DNA of 64,000 nt from Castanea sativa (GCF_040712315.1 NC_134016.1:25306390-25370389), one strand, 5' to 3'. Numbered from the stretch's first letter, positions 23,412 to 34,565 are shown. Numbers and translations: made by a program. The notes: a model not told the origin generated them from the letters alone.

Positions 23412-25747
23412 TATAGGCATTTAATTTTACACTCATGATTTAATTAAGGAGAATGACTCGAATGACCATCCATGTACCCCAAAAATCATAATTGCATCAC
23501 ATGCATCAATTTGTTCTTGCATTACATACATCATTTTGTCTTTGAATTACATGCATCATGTCATCCATTACATATCATGAAAATGATCTTGAGATTCTAG
23601 CAATCGTAACGATGTTTCCGGTTTTCAAATCGGACCATTGGATCGAAAGATATCGCATGATCAAGTTTGCACGGTCAGCATGCATGGTGTCTAGGTAAAG
23701 TCAACCACACATGATTAGTTTAAATTAATTCTGATTAGTTAAGTAATTAACATAAATTAAATAATTTTGTGATTGGTTGATAATTAGTGTTTAAAATAGG
23801 ATTGCATGCATAAGAATAAAAAAGGTGATTGGATAACAATAAAATTGTGGATAATCTGAACCTTATCAAGATTTATTTTAGGGTATTTATCTACAAGATA
23901 ATTACTCTTAAATAGCCTGAATTATCCCAAAAGAGATGAAAAATCATAGACGAAGGATGAAAATGTGTCTAGGTACAAGGATCAGACAAAAAACCCTAAA
24001 GAGGAGTCCAAATGACACCTGAACACAAAAGAGTGTTTGGAGTCCCGAGGGCAATTTGGCAATTTTGGAGTGCTGAACGGCACTCTAAAAGGGCAAAATT
24101 TTCTCCTTGTGGGCTTTGGTCCAACCGCCTTCAGGTGACAATAAGGCACACTCTTTTTGACCTTTTTGCTAAAGAATGTGTTCGGATTCAAACCTTAATC
24201 GTCCGTACCTATTTTTTAGAGTCCTCTGACCTATATAAATAGAGGCTAAACCTCATAATTCAGCACCTTTTTGCTACACTCTAAGAGGCATACATTTTAA
24301 GCTCTCAAATTACCCATATTTTCTGATCCCTTCTCTGAGGGTTGCTGCTTAAATTAGGGTTTTTAGGTTTCAAAGAGAATTGAACAAATTTCTTTGAACC
24401 CTAAAACATCATTTCAAGAATAAAGTGTGCTCATGCAAGAGGTTGTTCTCTAACCCTTTTGCTTTTATACTTTTCTTTATCAAGATCATGCATGTTTAAT
24501 TTTTTTAGATATTCATATTTTACCATGATCAATTTAGTTCATGAAAATATGTTCTTGATTTCTTTCTTGTTGATATAATTTGTTTCTTAATTTTAAAGAT
24601 CTGCATGTAGAAATCCTTTTTTTTTTCTTAAAATAAAACAGATTTGCATATTTTTTAAATGTAGATCTGAATTTTTTTTTTATAAATAAAACAGGTCTAA
24701 ATCTTTGTTAGATGCAGATCTGAATTTTTCTTAAATTAAAATGGATGTGCATCTTTCTTAGATGCAGATTTGAATTTTTCTTAAAATAAAACGGATCTGC
24801 ATCTTTCTTAGATGTATATCTGAATTTTTCTTCAAAATAAAAAGGAATCTGCATCTTCCTTCGATGCAGATTTAAATTTTTTCAAATCAAAACTGATTTG
24901 TATCTTTCTCAAGATACAAATCTGAATTTTTAATATATGCAGATCTTTAAAATAAAGGAAAAGATAAAACCTTATTATCTTTGTGTTTGTTGCATAAATT
25001 TAAATTATGAGTGAAATTCTCTTCTCAGAAAATCTTTTTCATTCTTATACAACATAAAAAACAGGTATGAATTTTTTTGTTATAAAAAAATATCATTTTT
25101 TTATCATCACAAAACTTATCTGAATTTTCATCTCCAAAAACTGTTATTTTTTTTTTTTTTATATACTGCAAAACAAATCTGATATTTTTCAAATAAAAAT
25201 CCTTTTTTTTTTCACCAACTAAAACAAATCTGATTCTTTTCAAAAGAAGAGACTTCATTCATAAATAAATTTGTGATTTTATGTTTATCTTTCACATGTT
25301 CAACAATTCATTCATGTCATGCATAAAATGGTACATTGGTTATAAGAGTCTAGCAGACTAGACTCTGTCTAGGCAGAATGAGTGCCTAAAACCTTCCAAT
25401 TTCGTAATCTAGCCTTCGGATTTAGGTCTTTGGCTAAGTAGATCCAGTCTTGTCTTTATTTATTTTGGGTAGATTGTAATTAGGACAAAAAATCATGTAT
25501 ATCTGGTAGATTGTAACTAGAACCCAAAGCCATGTAAAGTTCAAATTTTCAAATTTGTATTTTTTTTTTTAATTCAATCAATGAATTGAAGCAATTCAGT
25601 CATGTATTTTGTATTTAGTTTTTCTTATTTTTTGTACATTAAAAAAAAAAGTGGCAACTCCACACCACTTACCCAAAAAGAGAGGTGCCCTAAAAAGCAC
25701 TCCAAAAATCTCTTTTTTTTTTAAAGGCAATTTCCCGGTCTCTCACA
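23412..25747 (+). repeat. 3' LTR of Tat element 1
   Basis: A purine tract GAGGGGCATT (23401-23410) precedes TATAGGCATTT, probably a decayed TGTAGGCA start. The LTR ends GGTCTCTCACA at 25747, next to the GAATG target copy. Length is about 2.3 kb. It holds a TATA box at 24232 and, from 24600 to 24960, a series of degenerate repeats of GCAGATCTGAATTTTTCTTA. With no full 5' LTR for comparison, the 5' boundary is an inference. Confidence 0.72.
24232..24240 (+). promoter_or_regulatory. TATA box in the Tat 3' LTR
   Basis: CTATATAAATAGAGGC is a strong plant TATA context in the LTR about 820 bases after its start. It would mark the U3/R promoter of the element. Confidence 0.65.
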
Positions 25748-25927
25748 GAATGATCGCTTACTATTCATATTATTGGTATTTAATTGTCAAGTTTGGAAAA
25801 TATTTTGTATATATGATGCAGGTGTTGTATGCTGCATACACAATATATATTTGTTTATGGAGACATGTATATTAGTTATAAATTTTGTCCCCCCTCCCCC
25901 CAAGGTCAAATCCTGGCTCTGCCACTA

Positions 25928-26545
25928 TTGATAGTTGTTCCTAGAGGAATAGAAAAACCTTTTAACCAAAACCCAATAAAATCACAAACCCCCCCCCCCC
26001 CCCAATCTATGTTTAAAGTGATAAAAGGCTCTAAGGAAGGTTGCCGGAAGATGTTTTTTGTAATATAATTTTTTTGACGTTTTAAATAGGTAGAGTAGAA
26101 GAATTCAATGGCTAAATAAGTGTTTTTGTGAATTAGTTGTGGAACAGAGCTACAAGAAGCTTTAAAAACCCTCTCATTTCACAACAACCATATTTGCCAA
26201 ATAGATGAAACAAACAAAAGTTTCCAAGGGGGCTGATTTTCATAACCAGGAATATGAAGGTTAGAATTTTTCTTAAGCCAAATTTGCAAGGGTTCTTGGA
26301 AATATTTTAACTCCGAGAAATGAATTCCTGTATTGAATAGCCCAAGGGCAGTCTCACAGTATGTGAATTGTGGACTCAACTTGATTACATCTAGGGCAAG
26401 TGGGGCTAATCTCATGTTGATGTTGAGATAGAAATTTGCGAGTAGGAAGACGGTAATGATGGGCTTTCCAAACGAAAAATTGAATTTTTTTTGGACATGG
26501 AATCTGCCAAATCCATTTCCATTGATTGGCTTAAGTAGATTCTAA
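25928..26545 (-). pseudogene. LINE ORF2 fragment: zinc-ribbon (zf-RVT) domain
   Basis: On the minus strand IQFFVWKAHHYRLPTRKFL leads to CPRCNQVESTIHIL, a stop (TGA, probably from CGA) and DCPWA. This is the C-x2-C..H-x4-C zinc ribbon that follows RT in plant LINEs. It runs on through IWQIWLL and LEPFITLNID towards RNase H and reaches the hAT 1 edge at 25928. The frame resumes at 7405. A run of 15 C lies at 25989-26003. Confidence 0.82.
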
Positions 26546-26957
26546 TTTTTTTTTTTACTAAAAATTTAGAAGTATATTAAAATAAAGAAAATACAAAAGA
26601 CAGCGTAGCAAAGGAGTTCAACAATATAACTCGACCCACTAAACAGGGATTCGATGACTCTGTAAGTACCAAAGCTAAACAAAACAAAGCATAGTATATA
26701 TGGGAACCCTATCTAAACGGGAGTGGTTTAACAAGCCTCTAGTATTCTTCCAAAAGTGAGTCAGCTTGCTTTAGTATCTCAGTAGGATGGATCTGAACAT
26801 GTTTGAAGTGGAACAGGTTACGAGCATTTCACAGTGTTAACATGTATAGTGTTGTGGGCTTTAGGCTCAACTAGTTTACTTGTAAAGCACTCTTACTTGT
26901 ATAGCACTCTTACTTGTACTACACTCATATTTACTTGTACTTCACTCATATGCCTCC

Positions 26958-26965
26958 TATATAAA
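26958..26965 (+). promoter_or_regulatory. TATA box in mini-Copia 5' LTR
   Basis: TATATAAA in CCTCCTATATAAAGGCAC is conserved in both LTRs, and is the expected promoter of the element. Confidence 0.6.
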
Positions 26966-27084
26966 GGCACTCATGTATATTCTTTCAGTGAGAAATATAA
27001 TACTATTGAATTCAATATTTCTAACATGGTATCAGAGCCACATCTGAGCTTCTTTGGCTACGATGGCTTCTCAAAGACTTAGGT

Positions 27085-27345
27085 GTGTCTACATCCTCTG
27101 CTACTCCTCTTTATTGTGACAACAAGAGTACCATTCATATTCCTCACAATGATGTCTTCCATAAACGGACTAAACACATTGAGATCGATTGTCATTTTAT
27201 CCGTTATCATCTTGTCCATGGTGCTCTCAAGCTAATCTCAATCTCCTCTACAGATCAACTTGTAGATATCTTCACAAAGTCACATCCTAAGGGACGCCTT
27301 CGTATTTTGGTTGACAACCTCAAGTTGGTCTCACATCCACCTTGA
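27085..27345 (+). pseudogene. Residual Copia RNase H C terminus
   Basis: An open frame of about 86 residues keeps YCDNKSTIHIPHNDVFHKRT and IEIDCHFIRYHLVHG through to SHPP and stop. In a full element it is the last part of pol. Here it cannot act alone. Confidence 0.85.
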
Positions 27346-29775
27346 GTTTGAGGGGGGCTGTTAACATGTATAGTGTTGTGGGCTTTAGGCCCAACTAGTT
27401 TACTTGTAAAGCACTCTTACTTGTATAGCACTCTTACTTGTACTACACTCATATTTACTTGTACTGCACTCATATGCCTCCTATATAAAGGCACTCATGT
27501 ATATTCTTTTAGTGAGAAATACAATACTATTGAATTCAATATTTCTAACACACAGAGACCACAACGTTAAGGCCCACAACTCTGCTTACTTCCTGTCCAG
27601 CTTCTCCACCAACTGGCACGTGAGCATGAAAAAATTCCCAACTGCAGAGTTACACTTTTGTAGCTTCCCCCGAACCAAGGCCCACACATTTCAAGCGAAT
27701 GGGAATTCCCAAAGGATATGCTCCATAGTTTCTTCCGGCTGACTATAAAAGGAGCATATGGGATCAATTGGTACCCTCCGCTAAGCTATGTTCACCTTTG
27801 TTGGGAGGATATTTAAGCAAGCTCTACACATGAAAGTTTGAAACTTAGGGGGGATGTTCAAGGACCATAGTCTCTTCCATGTCCACTGATCTTGTGCGTC
27901 AAGGGAGTGCTCCCAACAGGGGGTGGGTAATCCTAAGTGCCACTTGGTATGCCATTCTGATCGAGAACACCCGGGCCTTATTTTCCTTCCACTGCAACTT
28001 GTCTCTTGTGTTCCTCACTCTGATCTTGACCTTCAAAATATCCTCCATAGCAGCCTGAGTGAAAGTGGTGGCTAGAATGGCTTTGTCCCATTGGTTGGCC
28101 ACCACATTGATTAAGTCCCTGACCTTCATGTTTCTGTCCGCATTGTCCTTAAACCATGGGGGGTGAGGTAGCCATTTATGGGAGAAAATGCCAATGGATC
28201 TTCCATCACCCACTACCTATGTTGACCGTTCCCTACATACTTCACATGCCTATAGCAAGCTCTGCCATACAAAGGAGGGGTTGGACCCTAGCTTGGCCTC
28301 CATGAAAGACCATTAGGGAAAATAACGAGCTTTATACACCCGGTCGAAGAGCGAGTGAGTCTCTTGTACTAGCCGCCATGCTTGCTTAGCTAGCATCGCC
28401 AAGTTGAAGGTGTGGATATCACGAAAACCCATTCCTCCTTTTTTCTTCGAGCCGCACAGTTTACCCCAATTTATCTAATGAACCTTCCTTTCATTTTGAG
28501 TTTGTCCCCACCAATACATTGAAATGGCTGAGTTGATACCATCACATATTGTTTTGGGAATTTTGAACAAACTCATAGAGTATGTGGGTATGGCTTGGGC
28601 TACGGTTTTGATTAGGACCTCTCTCCCTACCTTCGATATATGCTTCTCTTTCCACCCCATAACCATCTATAGAACCTATTCTTGTAACTCCTTAAATGTA
28701 CTCACTTTGGCTTTTTCCCCTACCACGGGCAATCACAAATATTTTTCATAGCCGGTCATCACCTATGCACTTAAAATGTCCCTGATGCCTACTCATAAAC
28801 CCCAAGGATGTGCATTAAGTTTCAACAGTCAGTAGGAGTAGCCTCACAAAAGAGTAGGCTATCGTTAGCAAAAATGAGGTGTGAAATTTGCACCCCACCT
28901 TGGCATGACGATAGACCATGAAGTTGTCCCGATGCAGTAGCCTTGCATAGTAGAGAAGATAGCCCCTCAGCACATAATAGGAAAAGATAAGGGGGGAGGG
29001 GGTCGCCTTGCTTGATACCATGGGTTGGTGTAAAGTGCCCCCTCTGCTCACCTTTAAGAAGAACCAAGTATGAGACAATCCACTTGGTCATATGCTTTGC
29101 TAATATCCAACTTAACTGCCAAATGCCCGGTTTTTCCTCTCTTCTTGTTTCGCATGCGGTGGAGCATCTTATAGGCTATTGTAGTGTTGTCGATGATCAA
29201 TCTCTCGAGAACGAAGGCGCTTTGGGCATTAGAGATGACATTGGGAAGATGGCTTTAACTCTGTTTGCAAAGACTTTCGACACAAGCCAAGAGACCACAT
29301 TTCCAAGGCTGATGGGCCTATATTTGATAATGTGCTTCGGGTTACTCTTCTTCGGGATGAGCACTATACGTGTATAGTTCATCTTGTGTAGGAACCTTCC
29401 TGAGTGCAACACTAAGATTACAGCAGATGTAACATCCAATCCGACTATGTGCCAAAACTTTTGAAAAAAGAATGGAGATATTCCATCTGGTCTAGGTGAC
29501 TTCGACGGATGCATTTGAAACAAGGCTATCCACACCTCATCTTCTAAGTATGGTAGCAACAAGGATTGTCTCATCCCATCTGTCACAACTTGGTCTACTG
29601 TGTTAAGAACCTCGCTCATTTCCATCGGGTTGGCTATTATGAATACTCCCTTACAGCACTCCTCAACCATCGCAGCTACTTTGTTCCCATATGTTCACCA
29701 CACCCCATCATCGTTAGTCAGCCCTTCGATATGATTCTTCCTTCATCTCTGGCTTGCCCTCTGGTGAAAATACTT

Positions 29776-29908
29776 GGTATTGGTATGACTGAGGTTTTTG
29801 ATAGAATATACTGAAATGATATATTCTATCAAGGGGCTAAAATGATAAATCAAAAACCTCAGCCTTGGTTTTTGATAGAATATATTACTAAAATTACTTC
29901 ATCTCTAG
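29776..29908. repeat. Scrambled inverted repeats of a LINE segment
   Basis: The word GCTGAGGTTTTTGAT, or a one-base variant, occurs directly at 29788-29802, inverted at 29849-29864 and directly again at 29935-29949. AGAATATA.. is also mirrored (29803-29810 and 29819-29826). The flanking LINE contains the same word, so this looks like a breakpoint rebuilt from local sequence. Confidence 0.75.
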
Positions 29909-31058
29909 CTGTTTGCATAGAATATATTGGTATGGCTGAGGTTTTTGATTTTATCAAAGTAACTCTTCCAGAAATAGATAAGAATTTTGATTGCCAACCT
30001 TCAATACATTTCTGGATCTTATCTATTAAATATTATTAGGATCTGGCATCTCTTCTAGAGGTGAAAATATGTGTTCTCAAGTAATGACCAAGTTGAGTAG
30101 TGTTAAGGTCCAAAATATGGCCAAGATCCAAACCCATGGGAGTAAGAAAAGCCCAACCTACAAGAAATTAAAAAAAAAGAAAAAGAAATATAATATCAAG
30201 AAAATGATAAAATAAAGAGGAGCCGGACCCATCAAGGTGAAAAGGATGGGCCTTGAGCCTTAGAAAAAGCGGAAGGATAAATGGAAAAGTTGACCCAACA
30301 ATACAAAGAAATCTCAGTGATCAAAGAAGCCCAATGAAAAGAAAGAAAAATGAAGAATAGGTAGGATCTGGGCCCAAAAGACACGAGGATTTACTAGGCT
30401 TAGGAGGTAGATCCTCAAGAAAGACCAAAGCATGCCAAGTAAGATATGAACTGCTCAGGGTATATCTCGAAGGAAGCATGAAGAACGAAGGGGGTCCTGA
30501 TAACATCAGTTCATGTGAGCCAAAGGAGAGTGATGGGGACATATGGTGATTTTGAGACTAGCATCTGTTGGGAGAACCTAAAACCTCGGGTAGAGAAGGA
30601 AAACCAAGAAGAAAAGAAGTCAAGAGCCTTTCCTACTACACTATCAGTAAGGAGAAATCTGCCCCATTTAGAGGAGAGACAAGTTTTAAGAAGTCAACAT
30701 CAAAGCCTCAAAGTTTTGAAATGTTTTTTTTAAGACCTTGTGGAAAGAATAAGAAACCTTGACTTTAGAGAAGCATTTAAACTTACTCAGAAGGGATTTC
30801 TTGTAAGAGGAATGTCAACTGGGGGCTTTTGGCTGTCAACCCTCAGAAAGTGAAGTAAAAGAAGAAAAAGGAAAGGAAGCCACCAATGTTTCAGACATAA
30901 CATTGTTTCTGGTACTTAGAGCACAAAATGATGAATTGTTGACATGAAAGAACCCTAGAAAAGGCACTATAAAATGGGGGGAGGGGGAGGAGGAGGAGCC
31001 CAAGCTAAAGGGGCATCATTTTTCAACAAGAAGCATTCAAAATACAAGAAAAGAATAG
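29909..31058. repeat. Duplicate of a LINE/LTR junction, copy 1
   Basis: This matches 31131-32290 at high identity. It starts in LINE sequence (29909-30100) and passes AGTAG (30096-30100) into LTR sequence from 30101 (TGTTAAGGTCC). The match ends near 31058, before the LTR is complete. It must have formed after the LTR had already inserted into the LINE. Confidence 0.85.
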
Positions 31059-31325
31059 CAAAAAGAGATTCTTCCCATAAAAAGTTTCATTTCATCTTAT
31101 CAATGGCGTTACACACTTTTTGGAGTAACAAGGCTATTTGCATAGAATATACTGGTATGGCTGAGGTTTTTGATTTTATCAAAGCAACTCTTCTAGCAAT
31201 AGATAAGAATTTTGATTGCCAACCTTTAGTACATATCTAGATCTTATCTATTAAATATTAGTAGGATCTAGCATCTCTTCTAGAGGTGAAAATAGGTGTT
31301 CCCAAGTAATGACCAAGTTGAGTAG
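31059..31325 (-). pseudogene. Third LINE fragment: late RT region
   Basis: On the minus strand, LGHYLGTPIFTSRRDARS-like sequence followed by LIDKI, KGWQSKFLSIARRVALIKS, AIPVYSMQIALL and NAIDKMK-stop-NFLWEE is the region after the RT catalytic site in plant LINEs. It continues at 32799 on the other side of the solo LTR. Confidence 0.82.
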
Positions 31326-32798
31326 TGTTGAGATCCAAAATGTGGCCAAGATCCAAACCCATGGGAGTAAGAAAAGCCCAGCACGCAAGAAATAAAAAAA
31401 GAAATATAATATGAAGAAGATGATGAAATAAGGAGGAGCTTGACCAATGAAGGTGAAAAGGATGGGTCTTAGGCCTTAGAAAAAGGAGAAGGATAAATGA
31501 AAAAGTTGGCCCAACAACACAAAGAAATCCTAGTCATCAAAGAAGCCTAATGAAAATAAAGAAAGTGAAGAATAGGTAGGATCTGGGCCCAGAATACATG
31601 AGGATCTACCAAGCTTAGGAGGCAAATCCTTAAGAAAGACCAAAGCATGCCAAGTAGGATATGGACTGCTTAGGATATATCTCGAAGGAAGCACGAAGAA
31701 TGAAAGGGGTCCCATTAACATCAGTTCATGGGAGCCAGAGGAGAGTGATGGGGACATATGGTGATTTTGGGACTAGCAGAGTGATGGGGACATATGGTGA
31801 TTTTGGGACTAGCATCTGTTAGCGGAACCCAAGACCTCAAGCAAAAAAGGGAAACCAAGAAGGAATGAGGTCTGGAGCCTTTCCTACTACACCATCAGCA
31901 AGGAGAAATTTGCCCCATTTAGAGGAAAGAAACAAGTTCCAAGAAGTCAACATTAAAGCCTCAAAGTTTTGAAATGTCTTTTTTAAGACCTTAGGGAAAG
32001 AATAAGAAACCTTAACCTTGGAGAAGCATTTGAACTTACTCAAAAGGGATCTCCTGTAAAAGAAAGGTCAACTGGGGGCTTTTAGCTATCAAACCTCAGA
32101 AAGTGAAGTAAAAGAAGAAAAAGGAAAGGACCAGCCACCAATGTTTCAGACATAACATTGGTTCTGATACTAAGAGCACAAAAGGATGGATTATTGACAT
32201 GAAAGAACCCTAGAAAAAGCACTGTAAAAGGGGGGCAAAGCCCAAGCTAAAGGGGTTTCATTTTTCAACAAGAAGCATTCAAGATACAAGAAAAGAATAC
32301 TAGAAAGAGAGTTGAGGGTCTGAAAATAAAGTGAAGAGTTAAGACATTGTAAGGGATCCTAGAGCGAATATTGGAGGATTTACTTGGATTTAAGGGGATT
32401 CGAACTTCATAAGTCTTGGAAGCCTAAAGAGAACTATCTAAGTCTTTGATTTTTTAACTTTATTGAGCCTTGTGACATATCCCAACAAAGTAAGACCTAA
32501 TGTACTCAAATACCTAATATAATAAAGCATAATCTCACTCTATTTAAGGGTCCCTGACGTTTTACTTGCACTTCTTTACTTTTTTTGATATTCCTTAGTT
32601 ATTCTTTCAACCAAAATATGTTTGTGTGTATGTGTGTGTTGTGGGGTTCATGTCTTGTGCACAGATTGGCTTGGAAACGACCTAACGAGGTCACAATGAG
32701 TCAAGCCCAGTCCAACCAACCATCAAACACCATCTTTTGGATGCCCAAAACCCTTCATTACCATTGGGCTTGGGTATTGTACAAAACAAGAACCCACA
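31326..32798 (+). mobile_element. Solo LTR inserted in a LINE
   Basis: The 1473-bp sequence begins TGTTGAGATCC and ends AAGAACCCACA. It is flanked by AGTAG at 31321-31325 and 32799-32803, and the LINE frame is restored across it. A TATAAA-like ACTGTAAAAGGGG (ACTATAAAATGG in the duplicate) and AATAAAGCATAATC near 32521 suggest plus orientation. A 38-base tandem repeat (GTGATGGGGACATATGGTG..) lies at about 31742-31817 and is single in the duplicate. No internal region remains. Confidence 0.85.
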
Positions 32799-33005
32799 AG
32801 TAGTAGTAGGAATTTCAAAAATACCTTGTATGATCTCCTCGGATCTCCTATTAGTATTTGGGGAAAAGAAAATTTTGGATTTGTGTGAACTAATAATTTG
32901 ACTAGACTAACCACAAAAAGTACAAAGAAGAGAAGGGATAAGTCGTTTTGCTTTTACAAAAAGGAAAATGTCGTGTGCAAAGAAGAGATGGGATATTCTT
33001 AGTTG
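32799..33005 (-). pseudogene. Third LINE fragment: RT active-site region
   Basis: The minus strand reads RISHLFFAHDIFLFVKAK (FADD motif with the first Asp changed to His), then QIISSHKSKIFFSPNTN and IQGIFEIPTTT up to the solo LTR. This is canonical order for LINE RT. It is separated from the earlier RT and endonuclease part by the DNA element at 33006-34565 plus missing sequence. Confidence 0.82.
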
Positions 33006-33186
33006 ATCTCAAAAAGTCATAGGTTGGATCCATTTCGAACCGTTCATTTTTGTGGTTCTTTAGCCTCAAGAACCGTTCTATGGGAAAAAAGCAAGGATCC
33101 ATGCGAACCGCGGTCGGACCTTACGGTTCTAAGAACCGTGATCAGACCGCTTCTCACGGTTCCCTTCTTCCCTTTGAATCTGAACC

Positions 33187-33225
<39 letters not shown>

Positions 33226-34565
33226 AAACAAGCTTTAAATTTTGCTCTCTTCAAAGTACATCACGCAACTCCCTCTCTTCAAAAACTATTCTCTTGGGCG
33301 AAGCAAGCTTTAAATTCCGCCACTGCCATAGGACTTTAGATCGTTATCAGCTAAAGCAGGAGGAGAAGATCGTTCTCTTGGGCGAAGCAATCTTTCATCG
33401 TCGAGAGGGTCATCTTATTCGCTAGAAGCCGAAAGTAGCAGATCTTGTTCGCTAAATTGATGTTTTGGGGGATATTTTGCTCGAATCTGTTTTGAAAGAG
33501 AGGGAGAAGAGTTTGTCACGGCCTTCATCTTCATCTTCTGCTTCTATTTCTTCTTCTTTCTTCTTTTTCTCCTTCTTCTCTTTCTTCTTTCTGTCTCCAC
33601 TACTATTGTTTCTGAGTTTCTCACCTTCTCTCTGTTTCGTGTTTGTGCTTGTTTTGATTTTTTTTTTTTTTTTTAAATGTTTCCAAAGCCCCTTCATGTG
33701 ACTTGCTTTGGGAAAGATGGAAACTTTTTATTTTTGAATTAGTTTCAATCGTTAGATGTTTGAGCCCGTGATGTGGCACTAGCCACTTCTTTGTATTTTT
33801 CCTAGTAATGGTACAATGAACAGAGAGAGCATGCCTTTTTTTTTTTTTTGGGATGCTGCAGGTCTGGTACACTGTGGACATTACTGCACAGCGCACAAGA
33901 TGGCCAATACTAATAGAGTTATTCTGAGCTTTGACCCTTCAAACTTTGCTACATGATAATTGTGACAAAAAAATTGTGAAATGTTTTGTAACACTAGATT
34001 TTCTCATTTTTAAAAAAAATTGTAAATATTAATTAAAAGTACTTATAATATTTTATTTGTCATATTTTTCGTGTGTGTTTTAATAAATATTACTGTTTAC
34101 TCAAAACAAAAGTTTGAATGGTAGAGAAAAAATAGTAAGTCAACAGATACAATTAAGTATATAATAATTATTAAATAATTATTTTAATTTAAAATTACTA
34201 AGTGTCCTTCTAATTCCTATGTTATTACAATATTACTATCACGAGTTTAACTAATCAACATATAAACAAATAAAGAAATATTATATCTATATAAGCTTAG
34301 GATATGATATTTCTTATTTGTCCTGTGAAAGTTATGATATGAAAAAATACATTTGAAAGATAGATTTCTATATTTAATTGGGTCATTTAATTTAATTGGT
34401 CTATTTATACTAATTTAATATATTTATTTGTATTTAAATAATTATTAAATTAATTATGACGTCATCGCGGTTCGACCCCAGTTTAACCTCAGTACGACCT
34501 AAAAAACCTTGAATCCCTCTCTTTTACGATTCAATGAACGGTCCAGATCTGAAAATCTTGGGCAC
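33006..34565. mobile_element. Possible DNA transposon with ACCGTTCATT ends
   Basis: The left flank reads CGAACCGTTCATTTTTG near 33034. The reverse complement of the right end reads TGGACCGTTCATTGAATCG near 34545. Both ends are rich in AACCG/CGGTT words. The body includes a (TA)n tract, T/C-rich DNA and an AT-rich half. It separates two parts of a LINE. I could not identify a target duplication or a transposase. Confidence 0.45.
33188..33221. repeat. (TA)n microsatellite
   Basis: About 17 TA repeats. Confidence 0.9.

Larger units (their letters stand above)
8352..25747 (+). mobile_element. Ty3/gypsy Tat-type retrotransposon 1, degenerate
   Basis: A 17.4-kb element flanked by the 5-bp target duplication GAATG (8347-8351 and 25748-25752), inserted in hAT 1. 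In plus orientation the order is primer-binding site, gag, protease, reverse transcriptase, RNase H, a second (archaeal-type) RNase H and integrase. Two antisense cargo genes, a tandem array and a 2.3-kb 3' LTR follow. Dual RNase H, the TGGCGACT-type primer site, large size and extra antisense frames between integrase and 3' LTR are known hallmarks of the Tat/Ogre group. It is broken by many stops and frameshifts. The left LTR is replaced by a 69-bp inverted remnant. Confidence 0.9.
7406..25927. mobile_element. hAT element 1, split by a gypsy insertion
   Basis: The left end is CAGGGGCAGAG at 7406 and the right end is CTCTGCCACTA finishing at 25927 (9 of 11 bases inverted). The 8-bp flanks are TTGGTAGT (7398-7405) and TTGATAGT (25928-25935), with one mismatch. 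Without the inserted retrotransposon (8352-25747) the element is about 1.1 kb and non-autonomous. Removing it together with one target copy joins the LINE RNase H frame smoothly, which independently confirms both boundaries. Confidence 0.87.
26835..27550 (+). mobile_element. Internally deleted 716-bp Copia element
   Basis: Two 192-bp LTRs (26835-27026 and 27359-27550) differ at four positions by my count. The element is flanked by CACAG (26830-26834 and 27551-27555). TGGTATCAGAGCC at 27027 is the initiator-Met tRNA primer site, and GAGGGGGGC before 27359 is the polypurine tract. The 332-base interior starts ATGGCTTCTCAAAGACTTAG and then jumps to the C-terminal Copia RNase H (LYCDNKSTIHI, HFIRYHLVHGALKL, DIFTKSHPKGR). 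Nearly all gag-pol has been lost in one deletion. Confidence 0.95.
26546..29775 (-). pseudogene. Second LINE, 5'-truncated, with poly(A) tail
   Basis: Minus-strand RT blocks in order from about 29670: MHPSKSPRPDGISPFFFQKFW, IVLIPKKSNPK, YRPISLGNV, HGIKQGDPLPPYLFLLCAEGL, IFANDSLLFCEA (the FADD catalytic pair reads FAND) and WKEKHISKVGREVLIK. Near 27700 a degenerate zinc ribbon (MEHILWEFP) follows. There is no endonuclease and no RNase H. A T-run at 26548-26557 is its poly(A) tail. A small Copia element sits in its 3' part. It probably inserted into the neighbouring LINE. Confidence 0.85.

Noticed and set aside
33465..33701. Protein gene rich in Ser and Phe
   Set aside because: It is a TTC/TTCTTT low-complexity tract that translates openly in both directions, with no promoter or homology visible.
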